A stretch of DNA of 8,341 nucleotides. It comes from Acidaminococcaceae bacterium (GTDB lineage Bacteria > Bacillota > Negativicutes > Acidaminococcales > Acidaminococcaceae). The stretch is from assembly GCA_003512125.1 (NCBI GenBank), contig DOSQ01000031.1, positions 1 to 8,341 of the forward strand, given 5' to 3'. This document shows positions 6,347-8,341 of the stretch, in pieces; the stretch's first letter is position 1, and the number at the start of each line of letters is the position of its first letter. The notes beneath the pieces are model-generated. The model searched no databases, was not told the origin of the DNA, and was given only the letters and a program-made list of their open reading frames with translations. The position numbers and the translations under genes were made by a program.

Positions 6347-7996
6347 TTACTTCGTCTTCTTAACCGGCTGTACTTCAAACATCCGGTTCCAGGGGAGTTT
6401 GAAATCATATTTCTTCACAACACTGCCCATCACAGGTTCAGCAACGCGGGTGATGCTCTCCGCGATCGCTGTTTCAGCAGTTTTCTTCTGTTCCGGCGTA
6501 AATCCGGAATTCGGCATGTACTGGGGCCAGATCACATTCTTATATACATCCATGCGGGCATTAGCCTGATAGGCCCAGTCATCCAGGTAGCGGACATTCA
6601 GCATGTCCCGCGCCGTGTTTCCATCATAATAAGGAGATTCCATACCCTGCGCCAGGGCAAAGCCCAGACAATTGCCGGATGTGTTCCAGCCGCCGTAAGA
6701 TGCAATTTTATAAGCAATCCCCCGGCGGAACATTTCCTTCACAAGCGCATTATCCGCCCCGTTTCCATATTTGGAATCGGCAACGATTACGTTCTTGCCT
6801 GCGTCCAGATAGGATTCTACTTTATCCAGAAAGATTTTGACAGATTTATCCGGATTCCCTGTATTTTTCGCATCAGAAGCTTCCAGTGTCTTCCCGTTAT
6901 AAGGCGTGTTCACCGCCAGTATGAAGTCCGCGTTGTCCGCCTTGCGGGCCGGGAAACCGCCGGACGCATAAATATGCTGGCGGGCAGAAATCGCAACCGT
7001 ATCATCCTCATAGGCCGGAACTGTCTCACCGCCCTTACCGGGGGCAAACTCCGTATACACCAGAGGCGTTGAGAACGTCAGCCTGTTGGCAGCCTGGGTC
7101 AGCAATACCAGGCCAAGCTGATCCGCACCGGAAAAGAACCGTATCTTCGATTTCGGCAGCTCATTCACCAGGGAACCCATAAAACGGGCTTCCCGATGCG
7201 CCTGGGAAAGAGGACTGGTATCGTCCCTGCCTATCAGAAGATAATTGAAGCTTCCGCTTTCAACACCATGCAGCAATAACTCCGTGGTCTGGATATTGGT
7301 CTTCCTGCGGCCGTAAAAATCGGCAATCACATTCCTGGGGATCGTATGCTTCAGTTCCTGCAGTTCTTTACTTTCTTTACGCGACAAACCGAACAGCTCT
7401 TCTTTATCCATCAGGGCGCCCTGACGGAACAGCTTCGGTCCCCATTCCTCATAATACACGGGTTCTACAGGTGCCGAGCTGGCCTTCGGCGAGCGCATGA
7501 TCGTCACAAACACATATACATCGGGGGAATGCATTTTTTTCTTCAGGGACACCAGCCGCTCCACACGGGACTGCAACACCGTCAGGTCCGTATGATGCGT
7601 CCGGGAATCCACCAGACCTCCGTAAACCAGTGCATCCGCACTGGCTACGACAGCCACTGCATCTTTCGATTTTTCTTCCAGCCACTCCAGCAGCTTGTCC
7701 GGCTGACCATCCCGGTCTGCAGAAGAAAGCAGTTCGTCAGGCGGGACCACGATATCCCATCCGGCGGCTTTCATGGAAGCAACGGAATACTCTTTGCAGA
7801 CAGGGCGGGTATCCAGGGGTACAAAAACCATTGTCCCTTTGCTTTTCACAACAGACGAAGCTTGCATCGATGCGTCTGTTGCAGATTTATTCATGCCCTC
7901 CGCTACTCCTTCCGCACTGACCGGTTCCACTGCCATGACCGAGCTGGCCGTAAGCAACAGACTGCCAAGCAAAAAACCGGTTACTGTCTTTTTCAT
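6347..7996 (-). CDS. Secreted DUF4127 family protein
   Basis: This is a 549-residue exported protein of unknown function. Residues 1-22 form a signal peptide: MKK, a hydrophobic core, then a type I cleavage site after VMA. There is no lipobox cysteine. A Ser/Ala/Met-rich linker runs to about 53, then the DUF4127 domain fills the rest. I recognise it by VFVPLDTRPVCKEY (57-70), VVPPDELL (83-90), YGGLVDSRTHH (125-135), RDDTSPLSQAHRE (257-269), GADQLG (289-294), YGNGADN (410-416) and YGGWNTSGNCLG (434-445). The many conserved Asp, Arg, His and Asn residues suggest an enzyme, but no reaction is known to me. The start is the ATG at 7996, with GGGGA nine bases upstream. An ATG at 8014 would put six residues ahead of the signal peptide and has no ribosome site. 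It stands alone between IMP dehydrogenase and a terminator, so context gives little clue. Confidence 0.9.
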   Translation of the reverse strand: MKKTVTGFLLGSLLLTASSVMAVEPVSAEGVAEGMNKSATDASMQASSVVKSKGTMVFVPLDTRPVCKEYSVASMKAAGWDIVVPPDELLSSADRDGQPDKLLEWLEEKSKDAVAVVASADALVYGGLVDSRTHHTDLTVLQSRVERLVSLKKKMHSPDVYVFVTIMRSPKASSAPVEPVYYEEWGPKLFRQGALMDKEELFGLSRKESKELQELKHTIPRNVIADFYGRRKTNIQTTELLLHGVESGSFNYLLIGRDDTSPLSQAHREARFMGSLVNELPKSKIRFFSGADQLGLVLLTQAANRLTFSTPLVYTEFAPGKGGETVPAYEDDTVAISARQHIYASGGFPARKADNADFILAVNTPYNGKTLEASDAKNTGNPDKSVKIFLDKVESYLDAGKNVIVADSKYGNGADNALVKEMFRRGIAYKIASYGGWNTSGNCLGFALAQGMESPYYDGNTARDMLNVRYLDDWAYQANARMDVYKNVIWPQYMPNSGFTPEQKKTAETAIAESITRVAEPVMGSVVKKYDFKLPWNRMFEVQPVKKTK

Positions 7997-8024
7997 ATAC
8001 TCACATCCCCACATTATGCAAATT

Positions 8025-8053
8025 CAGGGAGCGCCGCCTGCACGGGCTCCCTG
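8025..8053. other. GC-rich hairpin between guaB and the DUF4127 gene
   Basis: CAGGGAGC (8025-8032) pairs perfectly with GCTCCCTG (8046-8053) around a 13-base GC-rich loop. It lies 45 bases after the guaB stop codon. On the minus strand, the direction of both neighbouring genes, the stem is followed by AATTTGC, a poor U tract, so termination would be leaky. On the plus strand a run of six T (8059-8064) follows five bases later, but no plus-strand gene leads into it. It may be a weak guaB terminator, or a leader structure or mRNA-end stabiliser for DUF4127. I found no good promoter in the 8015-8098 gap (a TATAAA at 8067-8062 lacks a -35), so read-through from guaB is possible. Confidence 0.5.
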
Positions 8054-8098
8054 TCGTGTTTTTTATAAAAGCTACGCTCATACCATGCGTATCTGTAA

Positions 8099-8341
8099 TT
8101 ATTTGGCGTAGGTCGCCGCTGTGTTGTCCTTCAGCAGTACGTCGTGGGCGCCGCCTTCTACGATAGAGGTTGCGGACACCAGGGTCAGTTTTGCTTTTTC
8201 ACGCAGCTCCTGCAGATTCAGTGCACCGCAGTTGCACATGGTGCTGCGGATCTTGGCCAGGGTCAGGCTCACGTTATCCTTCAGGCTGCCAGCATAGGGA
8301 ACGTAGGAATCCACGCCCTCTTCAAAGGACAGCTTCTGGGA
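8099..8341 (-). CDS. guaB: Inosine-5'-monophosphate dehydrogenase, C-terminal 80 residues (gene continues off the window)
   Basis: IMP dehydrogenase converts IMP to XMP with NAD+, the committed step of GTP synthesis in the cytoplasm. Only the last 80 residues are present, open at 8341 in the frame SQKLSFEEG. They match the end of the IMPDH barrel: EEGVDSYVPYAGSLKDNV, then TLAKIRSTMCNCGA, then LVSATSIVEGGAHDV, and the stop at 8099. This ending differs from the E. coli-type GuaB terminus. It matches the form I associate with clostridial and Negativicutes enzymes and, through presumed lateral transfer, with Tritrichomonas IMPDH. The active-site Cys loop, CBS domains and start lie outside, so intactness cannot be judged. 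A GMP reductase assignment is less likely because of this characteristic tail. Confidence 0.9.
   Translation of the reverse strand, partial: SQKLSFEEGVDSYVPYAGSLKDNVSLTLAKIRSTMCNCGALNLQELREKAKLTLVSATSIVEGGAHDVLLKDNTAATYAK

Noticed and set aside
7346..8068. 240-codon plus-strand open frame antisense to the DUF4127 gene and its upstream region
   Set aside because: It mirrors the signal-peptide and N-terminal coding region of DUF4127, has no ribosome site and no recognisable domain.

Overview
This window reads as a bacterial chromosome segment from a low-to-mid GC, Gram-negative-type Firmicute. My best guess is the class Negativicutes (Acidaminococcus, Megasphaera or Dialister-like). The guess rests on the C-terminus of the IMP dehydrogenase, on a small orphan protein whose C-terminal segment looks to me like a Negativicutes family, and on a secreted DUF4127 protein. 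It comes from memory of protein families and was not checked by a search. Promoters and Shine-Dalgarno sites look sigma-A/Firmicute-like: TATAAT boxes and GGAG-type ribosome sites.

Layout. Positions 1-47 hold the 5' part of a tRNA-Arg(CCU) gene on the minus strand, with its own promoter. A symmetric hairpin terminator (106-132) separates it from a 102-residue uncharacterised protein (142-450, minus). That protein has a clear promoter overlapped by a perfect AT palindrome. Next comes a minus-strand operon of a divergent Ppx/GppA-HD protein (2880-4433) and polyphosphate kinase ppk1 (583-2883), joined by a 4-base ATGA overlap. Divergent from it, across a 263-base AT-rich intergenic region, is a second and canonical exopolyphosphatase/GppA-HD protein (4697-6226, plus) with a strong promoter. 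A bidirectional terminator (6300-6341) separates it from a convergent secreted DUF4127 protein (6347-7996, minus). The right edge holds the 3' end of an IMP dehydrogenase gene (8099-8341, minus).

How the genes fit together. The core is a polyphosphate module: one enzyme that makes polyphosphate from ATP and two Ppx/GppA-family proteins that flank a shared control region. The two paralogs have complementary motif patterns. The one translated with ppk1 has lost most recognisable phosphate-binding residues of the actin-like phosphatase fold but keeps a full set of HD-domain metal ligands. The other keeps all the phosphatase motifs but has Glu in place of the last HD Asp. This is the most interesting observation in the window and suggests a division of labour. 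PPK1 also carries an unusual Lys/Ala-rich N-terminal extension. I saw no mobile element, CRISPR array or phage gene.
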